Part shown: positions 14,277-20,516 of the stretch, in pieces
Position numbering within the stretch: position 1 is the stretch's first letter
Layout of the letters: each line of letters starts with the position of its first letter
Origin: Candidatus Iainarchaeum sp.
Lineage (GTDB): Archaea; Iainarchaeota; Iainarchaeia; JAADDC01
Assembly: GCA_030445695.1 (NCBI GenBank)
Contig: JASUTF010000014.1
Span: forward strand, 1-23,178
DNA length: 23,178 bases
Reading direction: 5' to 3'
Notes under the pieces: generated by a model
Told to the model about the DNA's origin: nothing
What the model saw: the letters and a program-made list of their open reading frames with translations, nothing else
The model's database searches: none
Position numbers and translations under genes: made by a program

Positions 14277-15353
14277 GTGGAGGGAAAGGAAGCCCTGTTC
14301 TACGAACGGCTGGAGGACAAGGCAGTCCGCTGCCACTTATGTGAGAGGCACTGCTACATACCTGATGGGATGCGTGGCGTTTGTGGCGTCAGAGAGAACC
14401 GGGGCGGAACGCTTTACAGTTTGGTTTACGGCAGGCCGATAAGCATTGCGGTGGATCCCATAGAGAAGAAGCCGTTGTTCCATTACCTGCCCGGCACCGA
14501 TATTTTATCCTTGGCCACCGTGGGCTGCAACTTCAAGTGCCTGCACTGCCAGAACTGGGAGATCTCCCAGGCGAGACCTGAGGACTACGACACGCCATAC
14601 GTCCCGCCGGAGCGCGTCGTTGATCTGGCCCTTCATCACGGAACACAATCCATCGCATACACCTACGTCGAACCCACCATTTTCTACGAGTACGCGAGGG
14701 ACATCGGCGTTCTGGCAAAGGAACACGGTCTCTCCAACGTCTTCGTGACCAACGGGTACTTCACCAAAGATGTCCTCCGCGATATGCGCTCCTGGTTGGA
14801 CGCAATGAACATCGACTTGAAGGGCGACGGTGAATTTTACAGGAAAGTAACCGGCGGGACAGATGTTGAAATCGTGCGCAGGAACATCCGGTTAGCGAAG
14901 AAATACGGCTTCCACGTCGAGGTAACAGTTCTTGTCGTCCCCGGCTGGAACGATAAGGAGGACTGGTTCCGCAACGAGGTGGTTGGGTTCATCAAGGACA
15001 TCGACGACTCCATCCCTCTGCACATCTCCCGCTTCTTCCCCCACTACAAGATGACAGAAGTCCCACCCACGCCCATAGAGACGTTAACACGCTTCTACGA
15101 GGTCGCCAGGGAGGATCTCAAGTACGTCTACGTGGGCAACGTGGGCGACCCCAAGTACGAGACCACATACTGCCCCAACTGCGGTGCTCCCGTCATCGTC
15201 CGTTACGGCTACCACGTGGAGGACAGAACGGAGAACGGCCGTTGCCCCCACTGCGGGTACAGGATCGAGGGCGTCTGGGAGCCACCCGGGAGGGAATCTC
15301 TGCCGTCTCTTCGGTCCGGTGCTCCCGATTCTGACACCGAGGGCGCCCGGTAA
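14277..15353 (+). CDS. amrS: AmmeMemoRadiSam system radical SAM enzyme
   Basis: A 358-residue radical SAM protein. An N-terminal cysteine block (CHLCERHC near 14-21, then GVCGVR) is followed by SLVYGRPISIAVDPIEKKPLFHYLPG, the [4Fe-4S] motif CNFKCLHCQNW (CxxxCxxC), and the conserved TYVEPTIFYEY and DAMNIDLKGD segments. These are hallmarks of AmrS proteins (formerly pyruvate formate-lyase activating-like, COG1180). A C-terminal zinc-ribbon-like CPNC...CPHC pair ends the domain, and the last 20 residues look disordered. The system's AmmeMemo partners are not in the window, and its physiological reaction is not settled to my knowledge. GTG 14277 is chosen because the shared TATA element would place transcription start near 14274; an in-frame GTG at 14262 would add five residues but lie upstream of that start. 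Confidence 0.9.
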   Translation: MEGKEALFYERLEDKAVRCHLCERHCYIPDGMRGVCGVRENRGGTLYSLVYGRPISIAVDPIEKKPLFHYLPGTDILSLATVGCNFKCLHCQNWEISQARPEDYDTPYVPPERVVDLALHHGTQSIAYTYVEPTIFYEYARDIGVLAKEHGLSNVFVTNGYFTKDVLRDMRSWLDAMNIDLKGDGEFYRKVTGGTDVEIVRRNIRLAKKYGFHVEVTVLVVPGWNDKEDWFRNEVVGFIKDIDDSIPLHISRFFPHYKMTEVPPTPIETLTRFYEVAREDLKYVYVGNVGDPKYETTYCPNCGAPVIVRYGYHVEDRTENGRCPHCGYRIEGVWEPPGRESLPSLRSGAPDSDTEGAR

Positions 15354-15394
15354 TTCCCACACCATTAAATCCCTTCGTGACCATATAATATTCG
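15354..15394 (+). promoter_or_regulatory. Promoter region of nop5
   Basis: ATTAAATC (15364-15371) is centred about 27 bp before the GTG at 15395. A second AT-rich element (ATATAATA, 15383-15390) is closer than normal. GGTGA (15394-15398) could act as a ribosome binding site for the ATG at 15404, so the start choice is not settled. Confidence 0.45.
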
Positions 15395-16294
15395 GTGACA
15401 CCGATGACGAAACTCGCAGACCTGAGGAAAAAGGTCATGGAAAAGACGAAGAAGAAGGTAGAAGAGGCATATACTGAGAAGGATCGCTATATCATTCAGG
15501 CCATAGAGGCGTTGGACGACCTGGACGCGGCGTATAACCTCCTCGTTGAGCGTCTCCGCGAGTGGTATGGCCTCCACTTCCCAGAAGTGAACCAGCTCGT
15601 CAAGGACCACGAGAAGTTTGTCCGGCTCGTTTCGGAGATCGGTGCACGTGAAAAGATGACGAAGGACGTTCTGGAAGCAGTGCTCGGCGAAAAGCTTGCT
15701 GAGCGCGTTGCCGAGGTCGCCTCGCAGTCCATGGGTACAGAACTTTCCGGCGACGACCTGAAGATGATACAGGATTTTGCATCCCGCGTCAAGGAACTCA
15801 AGGAGATGCGCGACCGTCTTGCTGATTACATCCGCGAGCAGATGGAGAAGATTGCGCCGAACGTTGCAGCAGTTGCCGGTCCGCTCCTCGGTGCACGCCT
15901 CATTTCGAAGGCCGGCGGGTTGAAGAAGCTGGCCATGCTCCCGGCATCCACGATACAGGTGCTCGGCGCCGAGAAGGCACTCTTCAAGCACCTTGCAAAG
16001 GGAACTCCCCCTCCGAAGCACGGCATTCTCTTCCAGCACCCGCTTGTCCGTAACGCCAAGAGATGGCAGAGGGGCAAAATCGCCCGGGCCATCGCTGCGA
16101 AACTCGCTATAGCCGCCCGTGAGGACTACTTCGGCGGGAAGGACATATCTGAGCAACTCTTGAAGGAGATAGAACAGCGTGTTGAGGAGATTAAGGAGAA
16201 ATACCCCAACCCGCCGAAGCGTGCAAAGCCCCAGGGAAAGGGTGGCAAGTTCAAGGGTAAGAGGAAGTCCAAAGGCAAGAAGGGCAAGCGATAA
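15395..16294 (+). CDS. nop5: Nop5 (Nop56/58) core protein of box C/D ribonucleoprotein
   Basis: Nop5 is the scaffold of the C/D RNP that guides 2'-O-methylation of rRNA and tRNA. It binds L7Ae-bound kink-turn RNA through its Nop domain and fibrillarin through its N-terminal domain. The 299 residues show a helical/coiled-coil part (about 1-165) and the Nop domain (about 170-255) with GPLLGARLISKAGGLKKLA, GAEKALFKHLAKGTPPPKHG and ILFQHPLVRNA, all diagnostic. The last 30 residues are a Lys/Gly/Arg tail typical of archaeal Nop5. The N-terminal part is shorter than in larger archaeal homologues. The start is either GTG 15395 (TATA about 27 bp upstream) or ATG 15404 (GGTGA just upstream), a difference of three residues. 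flpA follows after 26 bp, the classic archaeal pair. Confidence 0.95.
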   Translation: MTPMTKLADLRKKVMEKTKKKVEEAYTEKDRYIIQAIEALDDLDAAYNLLVERLREWYGLHFPEVNQLVKDHEKFVRLVSEIGAREKMTKDVLEAVLGEKLAERVAEVASQSMGTELSGDDLKMIQDFASRVKELKEMRDRLADYIREQMEKIAPNVAAVAGPLLGARLISKAGGLKKLAMLPASTIQVLGAEKALFKHLAKGTPPPKHGILFQHPLVRNAKRWQRGKIARAIAAKLAIAAREDYFGGKDISEQLLKEIEQRVEEIKEKYPNPPKRAKPQGKGGKFKGKRKSKGKKGKR

Positions 16295-16300
16295 AGAACA
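16286..16300 (+). promoter_or_regulatory. Possible internal TATA box for flpA on the nop5 stop codon
   Basis: GCGATAAAG spans the nop5 TAA stop (16292-16294) and is centred about 27 bp before the flpA ATG at 16321. No ribosome binding site precedes that ATG (it follows CCCATTTTTATT), so a leaderless internal transcript may supply fibrillarin in addition to any read-through from nop5. Confidence 0.4.
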
Positions 16301-16320
16301 CTACCCTTCCCATTTTTATT

Positions 16321-17010
16321 ATGGCGAAACTCAAGGAGATTTTTCCTGGCGTCTGGGAGTATGAGGGAAAGATTCTTACAAGGAACCGAGTCCCGGGAAA
16401 GAAGGTCTACGGCGAGCAGTTAATCGAAGTAGATGGCGTGGAGTACCGTGTCTGGAACCCATACCGATCGAAGCTTGCCGCAGCCATCAAAAACGGGCTA
16501 AAGACATGGGCGTTTCACCCTGGTGTTAATGTCCTCTATCTCGGTATAGCGGAGGGGACGACGGCATCACATATTTCCGACATCCTCGGTGACGACTCCG
16601 CCATTATTGGCGTGGACATAGCACCTCGCGTCATGCCCAAGATCATAGCGGTGGCGGAGGAACGCGGAAACATTCTCCCGATCCTTGCAGATGCGAGCAA
16701 GCCCGACGAGTATCCCGAAGAGGTCCGCGAGTTTATAGACGAGATCGGTGGTGTTGATGTCGTCTACCAGGACGTTGCTGCCCCCAATCAGGCGGAAATT
16801 CTGTGGAAGAACGTGGACCGCTTTCTGAGGAAGGGTGGCTACGCATACATTGCCATAAAATCGCGCTCCGTGGACGTAACGAAGGAACCGGAAGAGGTCT
16901 ACAAAGAGTTCCGCCGCTTCTTCGAGTCCAGGGGGCTGAAGGTTGTTGAGGAGGTCGATCTACACCCCTACGAGAAGGACCACGAGATGATGGTGCTGAA
17001 GAAGGCCTAG
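16321..17010 (+). CDS. flpA: Fibrillarin, C/D RNP 2'-O-methyltransferase
   Basis: A 229-residue SAM-dependent methyltransferase and the catalytic subunit of the C/D RNP. The N-terminal beta domain (1-55) ends in the conserved WNPYRSKLAAAI, followed by the SAM-binding motif LYLGIAEGTTASHISDI (residues 72-88), then GVDIAPR, NILPILADASKP and DVVYQDVAAPNQAEI. Catalytic Asp and Lys residues (in VDVVYQDVA and AIKSRSVD) are present. Motif I reads GIAEGTT rather than the more usual GAASGTT, a small variation. Length is normal. The last four bases, CTAG, also form the stop of the convergent gene. Confidence 0.96.
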   Translation: MAKLKEIFPGVWEYEGKILTRNRVPGKKVYGEQLIEVDGVEYRVWNPYRSKLAAAIKNGLKTWAFHPGVNVLYLGIAEGTTASHISDILGDDSAIIGVDIAPRVMPKIIAVAEERGNILPILADASKPDEYPEEVREFIDEIGGVDVVYQDVAAPNQAEILWKNVDRFLRKGGYAYIAIKSRSVDVTKEPEEVYKEFRRFFESRGLKVVEEVDLHPYEKDHEMMVLKKA

Positions 17011-17609
17011 ACGGCGAAGAAGTACTGATTCAGCTCCTTTAACTTTTCTACTTCTATGTCCTCCGGCTTCTCCACGTTTAACGCCACGAACATCGCCTCA
17101 CTCCACACGCCCCCGAACTCCCGCGGCGGTAAGAACACCACTGCTGCCTTTTGGCCCTCCTTGACGTCTGTTATGTTCGTGATGACAGTATACTCTTTTC
17201 CCTCCGCGTCGCGCACCTTCGTTATCCTCAGATTGTTCAACGTGGGGTGCTTTGAAACGGAAACGATCTCAACGAAACGGTATCGAAACACCTGAAACGG
17301 CTCTGAGACAGGGATTTTCAATTTGCGCGGAAAGTCCTCCAGTTCTGATATCGTGTAGTCCAGCCAGTGCTTTGCCTCCTCTGAGCCGATCGGAGCGTCT
17401 CGCAATTCCTTCAAATTATCTAAAATCCAGTTTATATACTCCAGAGCTCCACTCTCGTCAACGTAAGAGTATTTTAACTCCTTGATCTTGCTCTCGATTT
17501 GGTTGCAGACCTTGTTCTTGTCCTTTATCGTTCCACTCTTGCAGTATTTCTTTACACGGTTGAAAAGACGTTCCAGCCATTGGATTCTCAAGTCGTTGAG
17601 CGTGTCCAT
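17007..17609 (-). CDS. Predicted RNA-binding protein with C-terminal EMAP/tRNA-binding OB-fold domain
   Basis: A 200-residue protein. Residues 1-105 are helical and charged. Residues 108-195 look like an EMAPII/Arc1p-type tRNA-binding OB fold: FVEIVSVSKHPTLNNLRITKVRDAEGKEYTVITN, then DVKEGQKAAVVFLPPREFGG, VWSEAMFVA. The combination matches what I recall of COG2517, predicted RNA-binding proteins with a C-terminal EMAP domain in archaea. Such domains bind tRNA structurally and often assist synthetases, which fits the location near proS. ATG 17609 has a TATA-like TATAAGAAA centred about 27 bp upstream, so the transcript is probably leaderless. Its stop shares CTAG with flpA, and its start is 31 bp from the divergent endonuclease-like gene. 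Confidence 0.8.
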   Translation of the reverse strand: MDTLNDLRIQWLERLFNRVKKYCKSGTIKDKNKVCNQIESKIKELKYSYVDESGALEYINWILDNLKELRDAPIGSEEAKHWLDYTISELEDFPRKLKIPVSEPFQVFRYRFVEIVSVSKHPTLNNLRITKVRDAEGKEYTVITNITDVKEGQKAAVVFLPPREFGGVWSEAMFVALNVEKPEDIEVEKLKELNQYFFAV

Positions 17610-17640
17610 GTTTTTAATTCGTGGAAGGTTTTCTTATACC
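17610..17640. promoter_or_regulatory. Overlapping divergent leaderless promoters (31 bp)
   Basis: The ATG at 17609 (minus) and the ATG at 17641 (plus) are separated by 31 bp. Plus-strand TTTTTAAT (17611-17618) is centred about 26 bp before 17641, and minus-strand GTATAAGA (17632-17639) about 27 bp before 17609. The layout is the same as at 7362-7391, with each TATA box next to the opposite start codon. Confidence 0.6.
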
Positions 17641-17997
17641 ATGTGGCTCTACATTCTGGCAGGTGCTCTTCTCGGTTTCGCCCTTGCGTACCTGTTCTTT
17701 GAACTCCGCTTCCGCCTCCGCCTCCGCTCTCTCTCCAAATCCTACGACGTGAAACGCGGCAAGTTCGTTGAGCAACTCGTCCCCTACCTTCAGGACTTCC
17801 CTTACAACCCGGAGGACGTCCGTTTCATCGGCGCTCCCGTGGACTTCGTCGTTTTTGACGGGCTCTCTGACGGGAAAGACGTGGAAATCGTCTTTGTGGA
17901 AGTTAAGTCCGGAAAATCAGACCTTAATGAGCGCGAAAAGAGAATCAGAGATGCGGTAGAAAATAAGAGGGTAAAGTACGTCGTTTACCGTCAGTAG
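17641..17997 (+). CDS. Membrane-anchored PD-(D/E)XK endonuclease-like protein (Holliday resolvase-related)
   Basis: A 118-residue protein with an N-terminal hydrophobic helix (about 2-22, WLYILAGALLGFALAYLFFE), a basic linker (RFRLRLRSLSKSYDVKRG), and a compact nuclease-like domain. The candidate catalytic set is Asp in GAPVDFVVFDG and the ExK in FVEVKSGKSDL, followed by a helix NEREKRIRDAV. This pattern agrees with COG4741 as I recall it, predicted membrane or secreted endonucleases distantly related to archaeal Holliday junction resolvases. Whether it cleaves DNA is unproven. The ATG at 17641 is chosen because a TATA-like box lies about 26 bp upstream and the membrane helix begins there; the frame is open further upstream only through antisense sequence. 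The 3' end overlaps proS by 7 bp. Confidence 0.8.
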   Translation: MWLYILAGALLGFALAYLFFELRFRLRLRSLSKSYDVKRGKFVEQLVPYLQDFPYNPEDVRFIGAPVDFVVFDGLSDGKDVEIVFVEVKSGKSDLNEREKRIRDAVENKRVKYVVYRQ

Positions 17998-19448
17998 CTC
18001 TTGGCTATGTATACCACGTGGCTTGCCTCACGGCCGCAGACCAGACACTTTTCCCCCTCTGCGTGCTCGATCTCCAAGAACTTCGTACCGCGTATCTCCG
18101 CACCGTTCGTTAATTCCTTCACCCTTTCTTCACACTCTGGGTCACCGCACCAGAAGGAACGGGCTATTTTCTTGTTTTCCACCGCTTTCCTTGCCTCTTC
18201 TGCCGTTCTGACCGTGACGATGCTCTCCTCCATCTTCTTCTTTGCCCTTTCGAAAAGATCTTTCTGTATCTCTTCCAGCAGCGCCTTAACTCTCTTGACC
18301 ACGTCCTTCTCCTTTATGAACTCTCGGGCCCCCGTGTCCCTTCTGGCTGCCGTTACTCCACCGTTCTCCAGGTCTTTCGGACCTATCTCAATTCTCAGAG
18401 GTACACCCTTGAGCTCCCAGTGGTTGAACTTCCAGCCGGCGGTGTAGTCGTCGCGGTCGTCCACCTCTGCTCTAATCCCTGCCTCCTTGAGCTTCTTGCC
18501 GATTTCCCGTGCTTTCTCAACGATCTCCTTTTCCTTGCCCTTGAATATGATGGGTATGACAATTACCTGAACCGGTGCGACGCGTGGCGGCAGGACTGCG
18601 CCCTTGTTGTCGCCGTGCACGGCGATTACCGCACCTATGAGGCGTGTTGAGAACCCCCAGCTCGTCTGCCACCCATACTTCTCTTTCCCGTCCCTGTCGA
18701 GGAACTTGATGCCAAACGCCTTTGCGAAGTTCTGGCCGAGGTTGTGGACTGTTCCGATCTGGATTACACGCCCCGCCTCCTTGGAGAACGCCTCAAATGC
18801 AACTGTGTACAGCGCGCCTGCAAACTTATCGCTTTCTGTGCGTTTGAGGACGATCGAAGGGAGTGCCAGCAGTTCTTCGAACACCTTCCTGTAAACGTCT
18901 ATCATGTCCAGCACTTCTCGGTCTGCCTCCTCCAGCGTTCTATGGACTGTATGGCCCTCCTGCCAGAGGAACTCCCTAGACCTCAAAAACGGGCGCGTTG
19001 CCTTGGTCTCCCAGCGGAATACGTTTACCCACTGGTTGATCCGGAGAGGCAGGTCCTTGTATGAGCGGATCCACTGGGCATACATGTAGTACATGATCGT
19101 CTCGCTCGTCGGGCGGAGTGCCAGCCGTTCCCCCAGTTTTGAGTCGCCCGCTTCCGTGACCCACGCCACTTCGGGGACGAAGCCCTCGAAGTGCTCCGCC
19201 TCCCTCGTCAGGAGCGATTCAGGGATGAGCGTAGGAAAGTATGCGTTTTTCACCCCATGCTCCTTGAACAGCGGGTCGGCGAAGTGCATTATATTCTCCC
19301 AGATTGCGTAACCCCACGGCATGAACACGTCACAGCCGCGGACGGGCGTCCTCTGGTCTATGAATTCTCCTTTACGCACGACCTCGACATACCAGTCCGA
19401 GAAGTTCTCCTCCTTCTTTGTAGTCACTCCTAAGCTTTCGGCGGCCAT
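17991..19448 (-). CDS. proS: Prolyl-tRNA synthetase, archaeal/eukaryotic type
   Basis: A 485-residue class II synthetase that charges tRNA-Pro. Visible signatures are ENFSDWYVEVVRKGEFID at the N-terminus, the motif 1 region, the LALRPTSETIMYYMYAQWI block, motif 2 (VNVFRWETKATRPFLRSREF), the QEGHTVH segment, motif 3 (GFSTRLIGAVIAVHGD), the anticodon-binding domain (VQVIVIPIIFKGK) and a C-terminal zinc-like domain with CGDPECEERV and CLVCG, ending in a tyrosine (AKSY) as archaeal-type ProRS does. ATG 19448 (MAAESLGVTTKKEE) is chosen over 19481 or 19472 because a TATA-like element is centred about 26 bp upstream at 19471-19477 and the longer forms begin within or before that element. Confidence 0.96.
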   Translation of the reverse strand: MAAESLGVTTKKEENFSDWYVEVVRKGEFIDQRTPVRGCDVFMPWGYAIWENIMHFADPLFKEHGVKNAYFPTLIPESLLTREAEHFEGFVPEVAWVTEAGDSKLGERLALRPTSETIMYYMYAQWIRSYKDLPLRINQWVNVFRWETKATRPFLRSREFLWQEGHTVHRTLEEADREVLDMIDVYRKVFEELLALPSIVLKRTESDKFAGALYTVAFEAFSKEAGRVIQIGTVHNLGQNFAKAFGIKFLDRDGKEKYGWQTSWGFSTRLIGAVIAVHGDNKGAVLPPRVAPVQVIVIPIIFKGKEKEIVEKAREIGKKLKEAGIRAEVDDRDDYTAGWKFNHWELKGVPLRIEIGPKDLENGGVTAARRDTGAREFIKEKDVVKRVKALLEEIQKDLFERAKKKMEESIVTVRTAEEARKAVENKKIARSFWCGDPECEERVKELTNGAEIRGTKFLEIEHAEGEKCLVCGREASHVVYIAKSY

Positions 19449-19467
19449 GTATTCATTTTGGGGAACT

Positions 19468-19480
19468 TCCATAAAAAGCA
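19468..19480 (-). promoter_or_regulatory. T-run serving as tRNA-Arg terminator and proS TATA box
   Basis: On the minus strand GCTTTTTATGG begins a few bases after the 3' end of tRNA-Arg. The T5 run is a plausible archaeal terminator for the tRNA, and the same bases are centred about 26 bp before the proS ATG at 19448, where a TATA box belongs. Confidence 0.45.
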
Positions 19481-19483
19481 TAG

Positions 19484-19558
19484 TGGGCCCGCGGGGATTC
19501 GAACCCCGGACCTTCGGGTCCGCAACCCGACGCGCTATCCAGGCTACGCCACGGGCCC
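19484..19558 (-). tRNA. tRNA-Arg (anticodon GCG)
   Basis: Intronless 75-nt cloverleaf on the minus strand. The acceptor stem GGGCCCG pairs with CGGGCCC with discriminator A. The D arm contains AGCCTGGATAG. The anticodon stem TCGGG/CCCGA closes a 7-nt loop TTGCGGA with anticodon GCG, reading CGC arginine codons. The variable loop is AGGTC, and the T arm is CGGGG-TTCGAAT-CCCCG. CCA is not encoded. It lies directly before proS on the same strand. Confidence 0.93.
19491..19520. repeat. 30-bp direct repeat shared with tRNA-Trp (copy 1)
   Basis: These 30 bases (T arm, variable loop and the 3' side of the anticodon stem of tRNA-Arg) are identical to 19681-19710 in tRNA-Trp. Two tRNAs of different specificity rarely share so long an exact 3' half, which suggests duplication or gene conversion between the neighbours. 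Confidence 0.9.
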
Positions 19559-19562
19559 AAGC

Positions 19563-19652
19563 CAGATTTTTTGGCCGGATGTGTGTGGGGTCGCAGACCC
19601 CACCCGCGGGCGCCCCACCGAAGCACTCGGTGCCAGGCTACGCCACGGGCCC
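19563..19652 (-). other. tRNA-like 5' fragment and hairpin between two tRNA genes
   Basis: On the minus strand 19652-19633 is identical, over 20 bases, to the 5' end of tRNA-Arg (acceptor GGGCCCG, D-stem and D-loop up to CCTGG; matching copy at 19558-19539). It then diverges: no anticodon stem, T arm or matching CGGGCCC 3' acceptor strand follows. Instead there are short inverted repeats (ACCGA/TCGGT), GC-rich palindromes (GGGCGCCC, CCCGCGGG) and an 8-bp hairpin GTGGGGTC-TGC-GACCCCAC (19590-19608 region), then AAAAAATC shortly before tRNA-Arg. It cannot fold as a normal tRNA. It may be a tRNA relic, a structured leader of tRNA-Arg, or a tRNA-derived RNA. Confidence 0.6.
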
Positions 19653-19680
19653 ACCCCTCAGAAGCGAGGGAAGTGGGGGC

Positions 19681-19710
19681 GCGGGGATTCGAACCCCGGA
19701 CCTTCGGGTC
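19681..19710. repeat. 30-bp direct repeat shared with tRNA-Arg (copy 2)
   Basis: Exact copy of 19491-19520. It covers the T-arm and variable loop of tRNA-Trp exon 2, the 3' side of the anticodon stem and one base of the intron. Confidence 0.9.
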
Positions 19711-19776
19711 TCCCCGTCTCAGACCCAAAGTTAATCATCGGCCGTGCCTCATCGCTCCAGAGTGGAGCGAGGGACT
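19710..19776 (-). other. tRNA-Trp intron with guide-RNA-like elements
   Basis: The 67-nt intron carries ACTCTGGAGC, complementary to residues 31-37 of the tRNA plus the first intron bases. If the following ATGA is read as a degenerate D' box, the fifth base upstream pairs with C34, the known target of the C/D guide in other euryarchaeal tRNA-Trp introns. A C'-like CCGATGAT and a D-box CTGA also occur. ACTTTGGGT before CTGA is nearly complementary to the start of exon 2. No good box C is seen at the 5' end, so a complete canonical C/D RNA is not shown. Confidence 0.5.
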
Positions 19777-19837
19777 CTGGAGCCCGACGCGCTGCCAGGC
19801 TACGCTACGCCCCCTTGGCAAAACATATCCATCACGA

Positions 19838-19852
19838 AGCGTTTAAATTATG
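19838..19852 (-). promoter_or_regulatory. TATA box of tRNA-Trp overlapping a stop codon
   Basis: On the minus strand TAATTTAAAC (19841-19850) includes the TAA stop of the upstream membrane-protein gene (19848-19850) and a TTTAAA box centred about 31 bp before the tRNA-Trp 5' end, which would leave a leader of about 5 nt. Confidence 0.5.
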
Positions 19853-20513
19853 GTCCCTCGTTGAGCACCACGTATACCGCTTCCATGTAGGGTATGAGGA
19901 AGGCCCCAGCGAACAACAAAGCAACAATGGACACCATGGTGGCTGCCGTGCCGTTCAGCAGTGTTACGATCCAGTTTATGAGCACCCAGACGACTATAAA
20001 TGCCCAGTAGATGATCGCTCTCTTCATTTGCCTCCACTTGCCTCTCCTGAACATCTTCGCAGATTCTATAAGTGCCCCTTCCACGCTCTTTCCCTTTACG
20101 GCAACCAGGTATCCCATCGGGAAGAACTCGACGAGGAACAGGATGTATACTGCCAGCAGGTAATACCAGAGGATCCCTATAACACTGGCGGTCACATAGT
20201 CCCCCTGCATTACTGCCACGGCCTCGCTTATTGGCAGGATGAGAACCAGGAGGGAGGCAAGGGCTAGGAAACCGCTGTCAACGCAGATGCGCCTCCAGAC
20301 GCCCTTCCAGTCGCCCTTCCCTCCAAGTATCGTGAGTGTTCGGGATCTGCCAATATCGAGAACGATGAGTGCGATAACGATCCCTAATGCAAAGCCCAGT
20401 GCTCCGAACGTGGGGGAGATGGCGAGGATAGCCGCGGAGAGGAGAACCCCCGCCAGCGATGGAGTGATTGCCCTCTTTCTTCTTGCCAGCAGTTCCCACG
20501 CCTTTTTGAACAT
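19848..20513 (-). CDS. Polytopic membrane protein, uncharacterised (second of tandem pair)
   Basis: A 221-residue protein with about six hydrophobic helices (roughly 17-35, 38-55, 81-103, 110-138, 165-186 and 188-215) joined by short basic loops. A central amphipathic region reads KGKSVEGALIESAKMFRRGKWRQMKRAI, a pattern also seen in the protein encoded just upstream and in DUF975/DUF7847-like archaeal membrane proteins. No catalytic motif is visible. The ribosome binding site GAGGAG overlaps the stop codon of the upstream gene, 7 nt before the ATG at 20513, so the two are translated together and may form a complex. Function is unknown. Downstream, the tRNA-Trp promoter begins on its stop codon. 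Confidence 0.8.
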   Translation of the reverse strand: MFKKAWELLARRKRAITPSLAGVLLSAAILAISPTFGALGFALGIVIALIVLDIGRSRTLTILGGKGDWKGVWRRICVDSGFLALASLLVLILPISEAVAVMQGDYVTASVIGILWYYLLAVYILFLVEFFPMGYLVAVKGKSVEGALIESAKMFRRGKWRQMKRAIIYWAFIVVWVLINWIVTLLNGTAATMVSIVALLFAGAFLIPYMEAVYVVLNEGP

Positions 20514-20516
20514 ATT

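Larger units (their letters stand above)
19674..19814 (-). tRNA. tRNA-Trp (anticodon CCA) with a 67-nt intron
   Basis: The acceptor GGGGGCG pairs with CGCCCCC, discriminator A. Exon 1 is 19814-19777 and ends CTCCAG, containing anticodon CCA and G37. Exon 2 is 19709-19674 and begins A38 CCCGA. The intron 19776-19710 interrupts between 37 and 38, the usual archaeal place. Both junctions are AGA bulges cut AG|A, and the central 4-bp helix is CTCC (32-35) with GGGG near the intron 3' end, giving a bulge-helix-bulge for the splicing endonuclease. After splicing the tRNA is 74 nt. T arm is CGGGG-TTCGAAT-CCCCG. CCA is not encoded. Confidence 0.93.

Noticed and set aside
19590-19608. H/ACA guide RNA reading of the hairpin followed by ACA
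   Set aside because: The ACA follows a short perfect hairpin with no pseudouridylation pocket or kink-turn.
19563-19814. Split or permuted tRNA formed from the 5' fragment and another half
   Set aside because: No CGGGCCC 3' acceptor strand other than that of the intact tRNA-Arg is present, and the fragment lacks an anticodon stem and a splice-like junction.
19484-19814. Attachment site or integrated element at the tRNA cluster
   Set aside because: No integrase, no partial 3' tRNA end at a distance, and flanking genes are housekeeping; the duplicated piece is a 5' end, not the usual att portion.
19458-20267. Plus-strand ORFs running through the tRNA genes
   Set aside because: They translate tRNA sequence and antisense membrane-protein sequence; the repeated RTPDLRV and GFEPRTF-type peptides are the classic false products of tRNA T arms.
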